Part shown: piece after piece, positions 54,493-64,000 of the stretch
Layout of the letters: the number at the start of each line of letters is the position of its first letter
How positions within the stretch are numbered: position 1 is the first letter of the stretch
Assembly: GCA_021292165.1 (NCBI GenBank)
Contig: CM037877.1
Location: 207,370,715-207,434,714 of the forward strand
Length of the DNA stretch: 64,000 nucleotides
Source of the DNA: Shinisaurus crocodilurus
Taxonomy: Eukaryota; Chordata; Lepidosauria; Squamata; Shinisauridae
Reading direction: 5' to 3'
Translations under genes and position numbers: made by a program
Notes under the pieces: generated by a model
The model's input: only the letters and a program-made list of their open reading frames with translations
The model's database searches: none
What the model was told of the DNA's origin: nothing

Positions 54493-54737
54493 CATTGGGC
54501 CCTAAAATATATGACAGAACTGTCAAAAATCACAAGTAATTAAGGCATTGAAAGGTTTGTCTGATTTGGCTTGGAGTCACTGTGACAAAGTTTGATCATC
54601 CTTCCCTTAGCATTATTGTCCAGCCTTTGCACCTGCGTAGTGTTTATATCAGGGACAGGGAAACTTCCTTGCCCCGAGGGCCGCATTGCCAGTCCAGAAA
54701 CATGTTAGGGGCTGCTTGCCAACAGTGGGCAGGGTCA

Positions 54738-54808
<71 letters not shown>

Positions 54809-54809
54809 T
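54738..54809. repeat. (CT)n(CA)n microsatellite
   Basis: A long CT run is followed by a CA run. Confidence 0.96.
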
Positions 54810-54950
54810 GACACACACCATTCACTCACGCATTCTCCCCCTCCCTCCTCCCTTGAAACACACGCCTTCCTCTGCATGTGGAGAAGGGGGCTGCTAGTTT
54901 CTCCATGCAGAGAGAAAACAGAGCCATCAAGCCATGGAAGAAGAGACTGA

Positions 54951-55336
54951 GGGCTGGTTTGCACGACCCAGGCTGCGAGCGGGGGAGGCACCATGGGGCC
55001 GTCCGCTGCAGATGACCTGCGCCCCGTGCGCGTGGGCAGGCCCCGGTGGAGCCGGCAGTCCCCACACCGCAGTGCGGGCCTCCCGGCGCTAGGGGCGGGG
55101 GCTCGGGATGCCCAGAGGGGCCGTTTGCCCCTACAGGCTGGAGTGGCAGCAGCTCCGGCAGGCAGGGTGGCCACACGCGGTAGGGGCTTACCCCTCTACT
55201 GACCATGGTCACTTTGCGTGCATCCCGCGTGCCGTGTGGCCGTCCCGCAGGGGCACCCCCGGTCGTCATTCGCACGACACGGGAACCGCTGGGGACTTCT
55301 GCTCCCCCGCGGTTCCCGTGTCGTGCGAACACACCC
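54951..55336. mobile_element. GC-rich TIR element, inverted copy of 9149-9614
   Basis: The ends GGGCTGGTTTGCACGACC and GTCGTGCGAACACACCC match the family. The interior is collinear with the reverse complement of 9149-9614: 'gggggaggcaccatggggccgtc', 'ctgcgccccg', 'ctaggggcgggggctcgggatgcc', 'ggtaggggcttacccctct'. The overlapping open frames of 129-175 residues are artefacts of GC content. Confidence 0.75.
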
Positions 55337-55726
55337 AGAGTCTCTTCCCTCAAGGCTAGATCACGCTCCTTTCTCTCAGCACAGAGAAATCCAATGTGGA
55401 CCTGGTCTCTTCTTCCACTGCCAGATCTTTCTCTTTGCTTCTTTCTCCCTGCAGAAGGAAAAAGAGCGATCTGGCCATGGCCAGATCATTCTGTTTTCTT
55501 GCAGCACCCTCTTTTGAGAGGTGGGGCTCCAGGGAGGGGCCTTCGCCTAAGCCAGCCCGCAGTCTGGTTCATATGTTGGCTATGACAATGCTGAAGTTGC
55601 TTACTAGTTCTCACACCCAGTTTCTTATCTGTGTGAAAGTTAAAACACAGCTCAATTAATAAACTTAATAAGGACTGAAAGTGTATATATTCTTGCACGG
55701 AAAAATAAGCTTTGAACTAACTAGGT
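55337..55726. other. Intergenic, no gene seen
   Basis: No supported feature. Confidence 0.35.
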
Positions 55727-56020
55727 CTGTATGGATTTTGTTAAATCTATTCTGTCTGTGTTCCATGTATGTTCAGGTGTCTTTCGTTCTGTTGTCTGCT
55801 CACTGATGGAATCAGATTTTTTAAAACCAGAATTTCGTTCTACTTGCGCTGTGAATTAGCGCAAATCCCCCGCCCCAGTGAAAAAATGGTCTGCAGGTCT
55901 GCACTGCAGACTCTGCAGAATCCGCATGATTCAGAAAAAACTGGTCCACTGAGGCATCCTCAGGTCAGAGTAATAGAAATCTGAACTCATTTGTACCCGT
56001 TTCAGATTTCTCTGCCATGC
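55727..56020 (+). mobile_element. Unnamed element E, left (plus) copy
   Basis: 'ggtctgtatggattttgttaaatctattctgtctg' through 'tcatttgtacccgtttcagatttctctgccatgcc' is a reverse complement of 57035-57383 at high similarity. TA lies at both of its own ends ('acTAgg', 'ccTAga'). Confidence 0.75.
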
Positions 56021-57034
56021 CTAGAATTAACACGCGTCGTGTCATATATTGCCCTGATTGGGGGATTGTCCCCTTCAAGATAAACGGCAATTCTATCCAA
56101 TCGAAACCTTTGGTTTGCACAATGCTCATTAATGCATGGTGACCCCAGATAACAATTACCAATAAAGCATCTGGAGGTATGAACCCCAGAATAAACTTTA
56201 GGCCACCCCAAATGATACAACCACACCTCCAAGAGAGTGTGCCCTATGAGATGGCATTGAATCTTATCAGGCCCAAGCTTATTCTGGGGTGCAGGAGCAT
56301 ATAAAATTGAGACATCCTTATTAAGTTTACCGACCGAGCACTGTTTCAAACTTTTGTGCAAATAAGGAAATGGGAATTCATAACCAAGTTCAGCCTCATT
56401 TGGCTGCGCAAGGAACATATTCAGCACTAAATTTTACAGAACCTATACTGGTTTTCTAAGTACACAACCCCCAAAATATAGAGCTCAGAGCTTGACAAAT
56501 CTTAAACAATGTGTCTGCAGAAAGAAACACAGCAACCTGCAAATCTCATCATTTTATTATGCCTGGAGCTTTAAGAAAGCTTGATGATTTCGTGATACTT
56601 GTGATGAACACATGAGAGCTGACAACTCTGTGTAGAATAAATAACACTGTAGCTTAGACAGCTGGTATGCACAGGCTGCTGCCACTCATTGTGCTGACCT
56701 GTATTGTCTCATTGTTTCCTCTGGTTCTTTGTCTGGCTTGTTACACTCAGCAGTGAGTTGTCTCATATTTAATATCAAAGTCCTTTGGTAAGTATGGTTC
56801 ATCTTCCTGCTCTGTCCTTGTACAGGGCCTGGCACTTGACTGCCACAATCCATGCACAGATCTTTGAGGCACTACTGCAGTTTTGCATGCATGCATGCAT
56901 GCATACATACACGCACGGACACATACATTGGTCAGGATCACTTAATATATATTAGCCTGCAACCCCTAAACGCACTTACTGGGGAGCTCAATGGGACTTA
57001 CTTCCAAGTAAATGAGCATAGGATCGCTCCTGGG
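56021..57034. other. Spacer between inverted element E copies
   Basis: About 1 kb with a family C repeat at 56955-57020 and a CATG tetranucleotide run at about 56883-56902. A minus-strand frame of 141 residues (56002-56427) has no recognisable motif. If the whole 55727-57383 unit is one transposon, this would be its cargo. Confidence 0.45.
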
Positions 57035-57383
57035 ATGTTAGAGAAATCTGCAACGGGTTCAAATGAGTTCAGATTTCTATGAATCTGACCTGCGGATTCC
57101 ACAGTGGACCGACTTTTTTTCTTCGAGTCACTCAGATTCCACAGACTTGTGGACCTATTTTTTCCCTTGGGGGGGAATTTGCACTATATTCACATTAGTG
57201 TTAATGCGCATCAGAGCAAGTGTGCTGCTGCAATGCCAATGCGCACTTGCACAAGTGGAACAAGATTCTTGTACATCCCTTTAAAAAATCCGATTCTGTC
57301 AACGAGCAGACGACGGAACGAAAGACGCCTGAAAATCGGCAAAACTCAGACAGAACAGATTTAACAAAATCCGTACATCCCTA
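57035..57383 (-). mobile_element. Unnamed element E, right (minus) copy
   Basis: It starts 'gggatgttagagaaatctg' and ends 'acaaaatccgtacatccc' followed by TA. The ends GGGATGT/ACATCCC are short inverted repeats. Interior palindromes lie around 'agtgtgctgctgcaatgc..atgcgcacttgcac'. Confidence 0.75.
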
Positions 57384-57524
57384 GATTGCTCTGCTAGTCA
57401 CCACAAGTTCACAAGCAGATTAGTACAAGGAGTTTTTCTACAGTGCCATTGTTATGGGTGAAGTGACTGTGAGAGAAAATGGAGCAAGAGCTGGTAGTTC
57501 TTCAGACAAATTATATTGAACACA

Positions 57525-57527
57525 CAT

Positions 57528-57560
<33 letters not shown>

Positions 57561-57620
57561 ATGCCCCAACTTTCTATAATAAATTGTGTGTGTATGTGTG
57601 TGTGTGTGTGTGTGTGTATT
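57525..57620. repeat. (CT)n and (GT)n microsatellites
   Basis: A CT run at 57527-57554 and a GT run at 57587-57617. Confidence 0.93.
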
Positions 57621-58655
57621 CCTAACAATAAAACAAATGAACGAGTAGCAAGAAACAACACTGTTAAATATTTTTAGAAACCTTTATCAGCAGACAGAAA
57701 ACTAAAAACATATCACAGGATCTGAATAAAAATGCCCACCAGAATAATGCGGTTGTGAACGAAAAGGAGGCCAAACAAGCCTCCCGTGGGAAGCTGAAAT
57801 TAACATGGAGGACAATGTTGTGAATGTATGCACGCGCGTGGCGTTGAAGTTAAACGTGTTCTAGAGGTGAAGGCAACAAGCTGAGTACGATCTTATCACA
57901 GCGCAATGGTCCCTTGCATGTGGTTCTGTGCTGGCAGTTGTTCAGAAGGCAAAGCACCTGGGGTGCGGGAGCTCCCCATAAGCGGACAGATGGGCTCACA
58001 TGGGAGCAGCCCTCGACTTGCTTATTATCTGCCTCTGGGCTTTGCGACAGCAGAAGACGCTGCCTCCTCCCTGCCCCCTCCTCGTGCCACCCCTCCGCGC
58101 GAAGTGTTTGGCTGCTGTCTGCACCATTCTCATTTATGACCTGTTGTGGGATAAAAGAGGCTTGTTCACTGCGACACGCAACTGGTGTGGGGGCAACTGT
58201 TGCCATCTGTCTAGTGGAGGAGCTTAGAGGGGTGGGGAGGGAGGTGGCCTTTTTGTTTTGTTTCCTCTTTCACGCATCACCAAGCTGCACCTTTTGTCTT
58301 TTGGGGAGGCGGGGGGGGGGGCAAATGGGCCGGGGGGAGCTTGGGAGCAAAGTGGCCTCCTTTTATTTGTTCATTATACAGGTCAAGGCAGCAGAGCTCA
58401 CTCACATCTTCAGGATTTGCATGCTGATTTCTGTTCGCAGAAATGTTCCAAGGGCCTTACAAGTTTTCAAATGTTTTTTTTTTAATTGCTTTTTATTATA
58501 AAGTTTTCAAATTGTTTTTAAAGCTTTTTAAATTTTTTACAAGTGTTTTAAGCTTAAATTTTAAGTTATCTTAGGGGGTCCTACTTTGGCCAAAAGACAA
58601 CTTAAAAACCTATGAATAATACGGTAAACACATCCATAAATAAAAAATTAATGGC
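57621..58655. other. Intergenic; repeat-poor 57.85-58.4 kb
   Basis: A repeat-poor stretch of moderate GC (57880-58240) with an open plus frame of 195 codons (57914-58501). I do not recognise a domain, and the frame is cysteine-, serine- and leucine-rich as in shifted frames. This is a candidate for conserved non-coding sequence or an unrecognised exon. No stronger call is possible. Confidence 0.3.
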
Positions 58656-58659
58656 AAAA

Positions 58660-59200
58660 TTCAGCCCAGGTGACCATGTGATCCTCTTTTACAGAGGACA
58701 GTCCTCTATTTGAAGGGCTGCCAGGGGACTGTCCTCTATTTTGAAGTCGACCTCTGTTTGAAGGGCTGTCCAGTCCAACTCCGGTATAAAGATAAAGAAC
58801 CACCAGAATGAAGAGCTGGGCCTTGAAGATGTCCATCAACAGTACCTAGGCACCAGACTGAGCAAAGCGTAAGAATTACATAAGAAGAGCCCTGCTGGAT
58901 CAGACCAAGGGTCCATCTAGTCCAGCATTCTGTCCACACAGTGGGCAGCCAGTTGCCCACGGAATCCCACAACATGAGTGCAACAGCACCCTCCCGCCCA
59001 AGTTCTCCAGCAGCTGGTCACTGGTGTACATAGGCACTGGTCACAGTCTTCCACATGATGGTGAGATGTACTGTATTTCTATTTAAATTATAATAATTTC
59101 TAAATCTGCATGTATACATATACATTAGCATATGCAGTTTTTTTTTTAAAATGCAAATTGGTATCCTCTTCTGTATTCTTTTTGGTGAAATATTTCCTCA
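58660..59200 (+). repeat. Family R, interrupted by S2
   Basis: The blocks 'ttttacagaggacagtcctctatttgaagggctg', 'gggctgtccagtccaactcc', 'ccatcaacagtacctaggcaccagactgagc' and, after the SINE, 'tgagatgtactgtatttctatttaaattat' are collinear with 39590-39925. Confidence 0.6.
58864..59045 (-). mobile_element. SINE-like family S2 nested in family R
   Basis: The blocks 'taagaagagccctgctggatcagaccaagggtccatctagtccagcattctg' and 'gcaacagcaccctcccgcccaagttctccagcagctgg' form a minus-oriented copy. Confidence 0.8.
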
Positions 59201-59984
59201 TTTTTTGGCAATTCATAAGTCGAGACCCACATCCAATGCTCCCCTTCTCCATCATATAGGCCCTTTGAGTTAGAGGTATCTCCGTTCCAATGCTAGCTGA
59301 GTCTCTGATTTTCTCTGCTGAGATGACTTGGAGTGGCTGCAAAAGAAGAGTCAAAAGACTTTTAACTTCCTTTGTGTTGCTGGTGTTTTGTTTTGTTTTG
59401 CCTTGAGGAGAGTGGTTCATTGGGTTTATTCACTGCCCTGATACTGTGAGTGTGTCAAAGGAGTGAAACTGGCAAATTAACTTGTCTAAGGAGAGCAGGT
59501 TGGAAGATTTTTATTATTAGGAGGTGAACTGCTTGACACTAATCATCACTCACCATCACAAAATCCCTTTGAAGTTGCAGATAATTTGTTCCCATTTTAC
59601 AGATGGGGAACTGAAGCCCAATGAGCATGACTTGCCCAAGACTGCCACGAGAGTTCATGGCTGGTTCATTATTCAACACCCTTTCTCTAGCTGTTCAGTG
59701 AATATAAAAAGAATGGAAAAATTCAATTCAGTTCCCTGTTCAGTGACAGGTTCTATACATGGACTGCAACAAGTTGTTCTCACGTCTCCAGTTTAGGAGG
59801 CACATGCATGAGCCATGGTATGGAGGTGCCAGTAGTATTTGTACAAACACAGACCAGAAAGTTTGATTACTCAAGTTTTGCCATCTCTCCCCTGTAGAAG
59901 AAGAGAAAAAGATACTCAATCAAGATCAGCTGTCAGACCAGAACAGAAAGTGGACAAAATAACAGTGAGTTACTTACAGCACAA
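59201..59984. other. Intergenic, no gene seen
   Basis: No supported feature. Confidence 0.35.
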
Positions 59985-60410
59985 TCGAATGAGGATGCCC
60001 GTTAGCCGGTGAACTTGAAGGATGATGGGCACCCTGTGCATGGCGGGAGGAATGCAGAGGGGAAGGTGGTCGCCTCTGCACTCTTCCTGCCATGCAAAAC
60101 ACAGACACGGCTAATTCAGCCGTCTAAGTGTTCGGCCTCAGAGCACGAGGAAAGAAGGCTGAGGTGCCACCAGGATATTGTGTATGCTGGTGAAGCCGGT
60201 CTCCTTACCTCCCCACCCCCAAAGCAAAAGCCCATCTCCGAGGTTGCTCTTGTGACCTCGGAGCTCTAGCCAGTGCGGTTCTTTCCATGCTGGCTGCGAG
60301 GGCCGCGGGAGGGTGCTCTGAGTTCAGCGTCCCAGCTTTGACCTTGGAGCAGGTTTCTGAGGTCGGAGATGGGACTCCATATTATCCTATGGCCGTCTAG
60401 ACTCTGTCGC
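59985..60410. repeat. Unnamed repeat family B
   Basis: The blocks 'ctccgaggttgctcttgtgacctcggagctc' (an internal hairpin), 'gcggttctttccatgctggctgcgaggg' and 'atattatcctatggcc' match 6360-6765. Confidence 0.5.
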
Positions 60411-60716
60411 CTCCCTAGATAGTGACACCAGTAGCAGAGTAGGCTACTGAAGCTGTGCTGCAAAGGCCCATGGGACATGTGCCGAGAGTGGGCGGGAGGA
60501 CTAATGGGGAAACAAGCCACAGAGTGCCTGATTGTCTGTCGGGAGTAACGTGGGTTAGCAAGTGAACAACCAACCCATCGTGGCTGATCTTCAGGGTGGC
60601 TTATTGTGACATGTGAACTCCCTCAGCCTGTAACTGTGAGCCTAAGCAGATGCAGCTGAAAGAACCACATGTTCCTTCCCTGTTTACCCCTGCCTCCACT
60701 TCCCTTCTCTTCATTG

Positions 60717-60835
60717 CAGGGGCAGGCAACTTGGTGCTCCCTGGTTCCTTTGGACTATAACTCCCATAACCTGTGAGCACTGGTCATGCCAACTGGCGCT
60801 TATATCTCCAGGGATCTGGAAGGTGCCTACTCCTG
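60717..60835. mobile_element. hAT hairpin MITE
   Basis: It starts CAGGGGCAGGCAACTTG and ends AGGTGCCTACTCCTG. Flanks are CTTCATTG (60709-60716) and CTCTATTG (60836-60843), 6/8. Confidence 0.72.
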
Positions 60836-60854
60836 CTCTATTGTTTCTCCTGTG

Positions 60855-60957
60855 TGGAATTTTTAGATTGTAAGCTCCCCAGGGCAGGGACCTGCCACCT
60901 TGCACTCTGGAAAGCGCCATGTACACACTGATGGCAGTAAATAAATAAATAAACCAT
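60855..60957 (+). mobile_element. Old LINE (L3/CR1-like) tail
   Basis: The segment 'agattgtaagctccccagggcagggacctg', then 'gcgccatgtacac' and (AAAT)n, is characteristic of ancient amniote LINE 3' ends. Confidence 0.55.
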
Positions 60958-62244
60958 GGGATGAGGGAAGGGTGACCAAGGGGGCCTTTACATGTGTGGG
61001 GTGTTTTAATGTGTGCGGTCAACTACCAGGGTAAGTGACTGCTCTGACAGTTTGAGGGCATTACAGATTTACTATGCGCACAGCATTGTTCCATGTCGGA
61101 CTAAATGTGAGAACCACAGGTAGATGGTTGCATGTAGATAGTTACATCTCCATCTAGCCCCTTTGACATAGCCCAGTCCACGTAGGCTGAACACATGGAG
61201 GAAGTATGGGATCATGCCTGCTGTCCCTCCTGACTCCCAGCCACCATATGTCCCTTGGCAGAGCTGATGGAAACATGGGAAGCTGGAAGCAGGGACAGAA
61301 GATGCAGCTCCTCCTCTTCCATGTGTTCAGCCTACACAGTTTCCAACTATATGGAAAAGGCTTGTGTGTGTACATGCACTGGAAAGCAATGATTGGCCGC
61401 AGTTTCCCTGGTCATGGCCACTGTGCGAGAAGCTGTCACATGTGCCGATCTACAAGTGTTTTTAATGCATTTTCCATACACTGAAATGTTTCACGTGGAC
61501 ATTAATAATGCTTCAAGCAACCTTTGGCTATGGTCTTTGCATGTTCTTACATATAAGCATTCAGATACGCTGAGAGTGTGCTAGTCATTAGGGTTGTCAC
61601 GGCACAGAGTAAAGTGCACTATGTGTGTCTGAGCTACCAAGTGTTCCCGTAGCCAATTTATAGAATGTGGCAGTGAGGTGAGGCTGAGTCTACAAACTAA
61701 TGAAAGAAAAGATCAAATAAGGGGCACAGGTTTTTGAATGGAGTGTTAAGCAGCTGGATGGCTATGGCTGTCAATTTGGGGAATTCTTTCCTAGTTTAAT
61801 CAACAGCCACAATAGATGGTGATTCTACTCAATAGTGTGGTAATGTCAACTTATTGCTTAATATGAAATCTCTGTAAAGCCAGGAAATAAAACTGAGTAT
61901 ACAGTTGTCCGCCTTGGATGCTCAGTGGTCCGGGAATAACTCTGAGAGTGTAGTTGCTCAAATGGGGATCAGTTGTTACTCTGTATTTCTGCAAAGTCCT
62001 GGAAATTCTTTCTGTGGCTGGTTGACTACTCACATAGAGACGCAAACCAAGATAATAATCAATATTTTGAATTATGCATATTGATTCTTGGGTGTGAGTC
62101 TGCAAAGTCACACAGAACTGTCTGCATTATTAACACTTAGGGGTAGGCTACCAATTCTCCCCCAAGGGACATTGATCTTTGCCATTTCACCAGCCCTGCT
62201 GAAAGAATTTCCCCTTCCCCCTTTCCTTTTTCCTTGTGTGTCAT
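60958..62244. other. Intergenic, no gene seen
   Basis: No supported feature. Confidence 0.35.
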
Positions 62245-62555
62245 CATGCCTTTCTAGATTGTAATCCTGCAGGCAGGGACTGTCTTAGAATCATAGAATC
62301 ATAGAATAGTAGAGTTGGAAGGGGCCTATAAGGCCATCGAGTCCAACCCCCTGCTCAATGCAGGAGAACAGATGTGGGCAGCCCAGGCAGTCACCCATCC
62401 AAGCACTGACCCGGCTCGTACCTGCTTAGCTTCAGTCCTGTGGCCTGCATAATATGCTCTCGACTACGCCACCTTGTTTAATTGTTTATATGTAAGCTGC
62501 TCTGGGAGCCTTTTTGGCTGAGGATCAGCATGAAAATGCTTTAAATAATTTTTTA
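62245..62555 (+). mobile_element. Old LINE tail interrupted by 5S-SINE
   Basis: 'ctagattgtaatcctgcaggcagggactgtctt' continues after the insert as 'gtttaattgtttatatgtaagctgctctgggagcctttttggctgagg', then 'aaatgctttaaataa'. Confidence 0.65.
62286..62478 (-). mobile_element. 5S-headed SINE, longest copy
   Basis: The minus strand reads, in order, a degenerate 5S 5' part ('gcgtagtcgagagcat'), then 'tgaagctaagcaggtacgagccggg', 'cagtgcttggatgggtgac', then 'cattgagcagggggttggactcgatgg', 'ccttccaactctact' and ATTCTATG repeats. It keeps the internal promoter region of 5S rRNA. Confidence 0.85.
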
Positions 62556-62588
62556 AATAGTTTTCCACAGTAGCTATAGATTCTAGAT

Positions 62589-63222
62589 CAGAGGTCCTCA
62601 ATGTTTTTGGGCCCATGGGCACATTTAGCATTTTGGGAAAGTGCCCTGGGGGACAATCACAAAAATGTTAGGAGCACTCGCGCGTGTGTGCGTGTGTTGT
62701 GTGTGTATGAATGTACATCCTGTGTGTGTGCTACTCACTCTGGCTCCCCTTGCTGTTTCTGGCTCTTTTCTCTCTCTCTCTGGCTCTACTTTTCTCTTTC
62801 TCCCTCTATCTAGATCCATTCCCCCCCCCGGCCCCTCCTTTCCTTCCTTCCTTCTTTCTTTTCTTCCTTCCTTCCACATCTCTGGCTCCTCTTTCTCCCT
62901 CCTCTCCCTATTATAGCCAATGGAGCAATTTGTCCATTGGTTTTAATAGTGAGTGGAAAAGCCCCCTTGCTGAAAAATGCCTCTGGGGAGGGGGCAAAGG
63001 CCATCCCCTGCTAAGAACCCTATTCCCCCAAATATCCTTGGTGCGGGGTGGACTTCACCCCCCTCCAGCCATTTCTCGGCAAGGAGGACTCCCCCCCCCC
63101 CAAAAAAAGTGAATAGAGGAATCGCTCCATTCACTTGCAGAGGGGGAAAAGAGTTTAGTGGGCACCTCAGCCTGGCCTCGCAGCTGCTGTGGAGTTTGCG
63201 GGTACTGCGTTGGAGACCCCTG
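62589..63222. mobile_element. hAT element with microsatellite interior
   Basis: It starts CAGAGGTCCTCAATG and ends GTTGGAGACCCCTG. Flanks are TTCTAGAT (62581-62588) and CTCTAGAT (63223-63230), 7/8. The interior contains GT-, CT- and (TTCC)n tracts and C-runs. It shares 'tgggcacatttagca' with 53462-53762. Confidence 0.82.
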
Positions 63223-63819
63223 CTCTAGATAATGCCAATGTTCTGAGTAAGTAGGGATACTGATATTTTTTTTGGCACAATGGCAGCTAGGCTATATTCC
63301 ACCAGCCAATTTTCTGGAAGAGAAGCAGTAACATCTGTGAAGTGCTAAACCAGTTGTTGGGCACATTGCTACCAATTCATGTCAGATTCCAGAAGCTTTG
63401 TTTGTGGCACATTCCCAATCTTTAGTCTTTTCCAGTCTTTTTTTTTTTTTTTTTTTTTAAGCTGTCATGGAAATTTTAATCCCAAGAGAATCTGCACAAT
63501 CGCTTTGCTCCTCTGGCATCCAGCGTTTTTAATAACCTAATGCAGGAGGTACTGCGACTTTCCTGTTGTACATTGCAAACGTTGCTCCAGAGACTTCCAG
63601 AAAACTCCATCTAATATGAAACAATGTCAATAAATGTCTGTTATGTCCCCAGGCCCCTGCAGCTGCCAGATAAAAACTGAGATGTTTTCATTTAAGCTTG
63701 GGAATGTTGTTCTTTTCCTGAGGAGTATGTTTCTATTATACCAGCTGATTAAAAAGTGTCTGTGTGGAGGAGCTGATGGAGGACCAATAATGTTTCCTGA
63801 TGAAGAAGTTTGTGAGACT
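63223..63819. other. Intergenic, no gene seen
   Basis: A poly-T run occupies 63439-63459. The last 200 bp are repeat-poor. Confidence 0.35.
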
Positions 63820-63845
63820 CAGGTGTGCTGAATCAGCACACCTGA
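63819..63845. promoter_or_regulatory. Palindrome: Maf element flanked by E-boxes
   Basis: A perfect inverted repeat around A63832. The core TGCTGAATCAGCA (63826-63838) equals the 13-bp Maf recognition element except for A in place of G/C at the centre. CAGGTG and CACCTG (63820-63825, 63839-63844) are E-boxes of the Snail/ZEB/E-protein type. ACAATAATTGT near 63906 is a further small palindrome of two SOX-like half-sites. Confidence 0.6.
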
Positions 63846-64000
63846 CAGTGGAGGGGGCCATGTCAATCTTCATGCTGATTGCTACTCAGCCCTATGAAGC
63901 ATCACAATAATTGTGGGGCGGCGAACGGTGGCACAAGTCCAATTAGTAATGTAGTTCCACAAACCCTGTGATGGACAGGAAGTACAACTTCTCTTCTTGT

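Noticed and set aside
54785..55585. Overlapping frames of 126-175 residues
   Set aside because: Same GC-rich transposable element in inverted copy plus adjacent microsatellite translation.
38216..64000. Downstream neighbour gene such as FMOD, expected from mammalian synteny with BTG2
   Set aside because: No leucine-rich repeat exon or other recognisable exon appears in any frame. The gene may lie beyond the window.

Overview
The window is vertebrate nuclear DNA, most likely from a squamate reptile (probably a lizard). It holds one protein-coding gene with introns and conserved UTRs, in long, AT-leaning, repeat-rich intergenic sequence. Diverse retroposons (CR1/L2-type LINEs, an L1 ORF2 fragment, tRNA-headed SINEs, 5S rRNA-headed SINEs with CR1-like tails), abundant short hAT and Harbinger-like inverted-repeat elements, and many long di- and trinucleotide microsatellites fit a squamate better than a bird, crocodilian, mammal or fish. 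This identification is inference; no search was run.

The gene is BTG2 (TIS21/PC3), on the + strand: promoter and 5' UTR around 32.5-32.97 kb, coding exon 1 at 32971-33145, a 2.1 kb intron, coding exon 2 at 35250-35587, and a long 3' UTR probably ending at an AATAAA at 38191. The predicted protein has 170 residues. The BTG/TOB boxes are intact, and an N-terminal extension of about 11 residues precedes the usual start of the family. The intron carries a near-perfect hAT hairpin followed by a 5S-headed SINE, and the 3' UTR carries a second hAT-like palindrome.

No second host gene is evident. Upstream (0-32 kb) there is a promoter-like cluster (CRE-like sites, TATA-like box, inverted CCAAT, GC box) near 2.6-2.8 kb, a G-quadruplex motif near 3.3 kb, and many mobile elements. 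The most complex is a stack at 12.4-15.9 kb: a sense LINE tail interrupted by an unclassified 2.5 kb element, which itself holds two kinds of tandem repeat, a full LINE 3' end in antisense and a mariner-type MITE. Downstream (38-64 kb) there is a decayed non-LTR reverse transcriptase with a C-terminal zinc-knuckle-like motif, a long inverted duplication at 45.9-47.3 kb, inverted copies of an unknown element at 55.7-57.4 kb, and, at the end, a palindrome containing a near-perfect Maf recognition element flanked by E-boxes.

The recurring theme is class II element activity. I could identify 8-bp target-site duplications directly for more than a dozen CAG...CTG elements (hAT type) and 3-bp TTA/TAA duplications for three elements beginning GGGTGCAAT or GGGCACAAT (Harbinger type). 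Several of these sit inside older SINEs or LINEs, giving a readable relative chronology of insertions.
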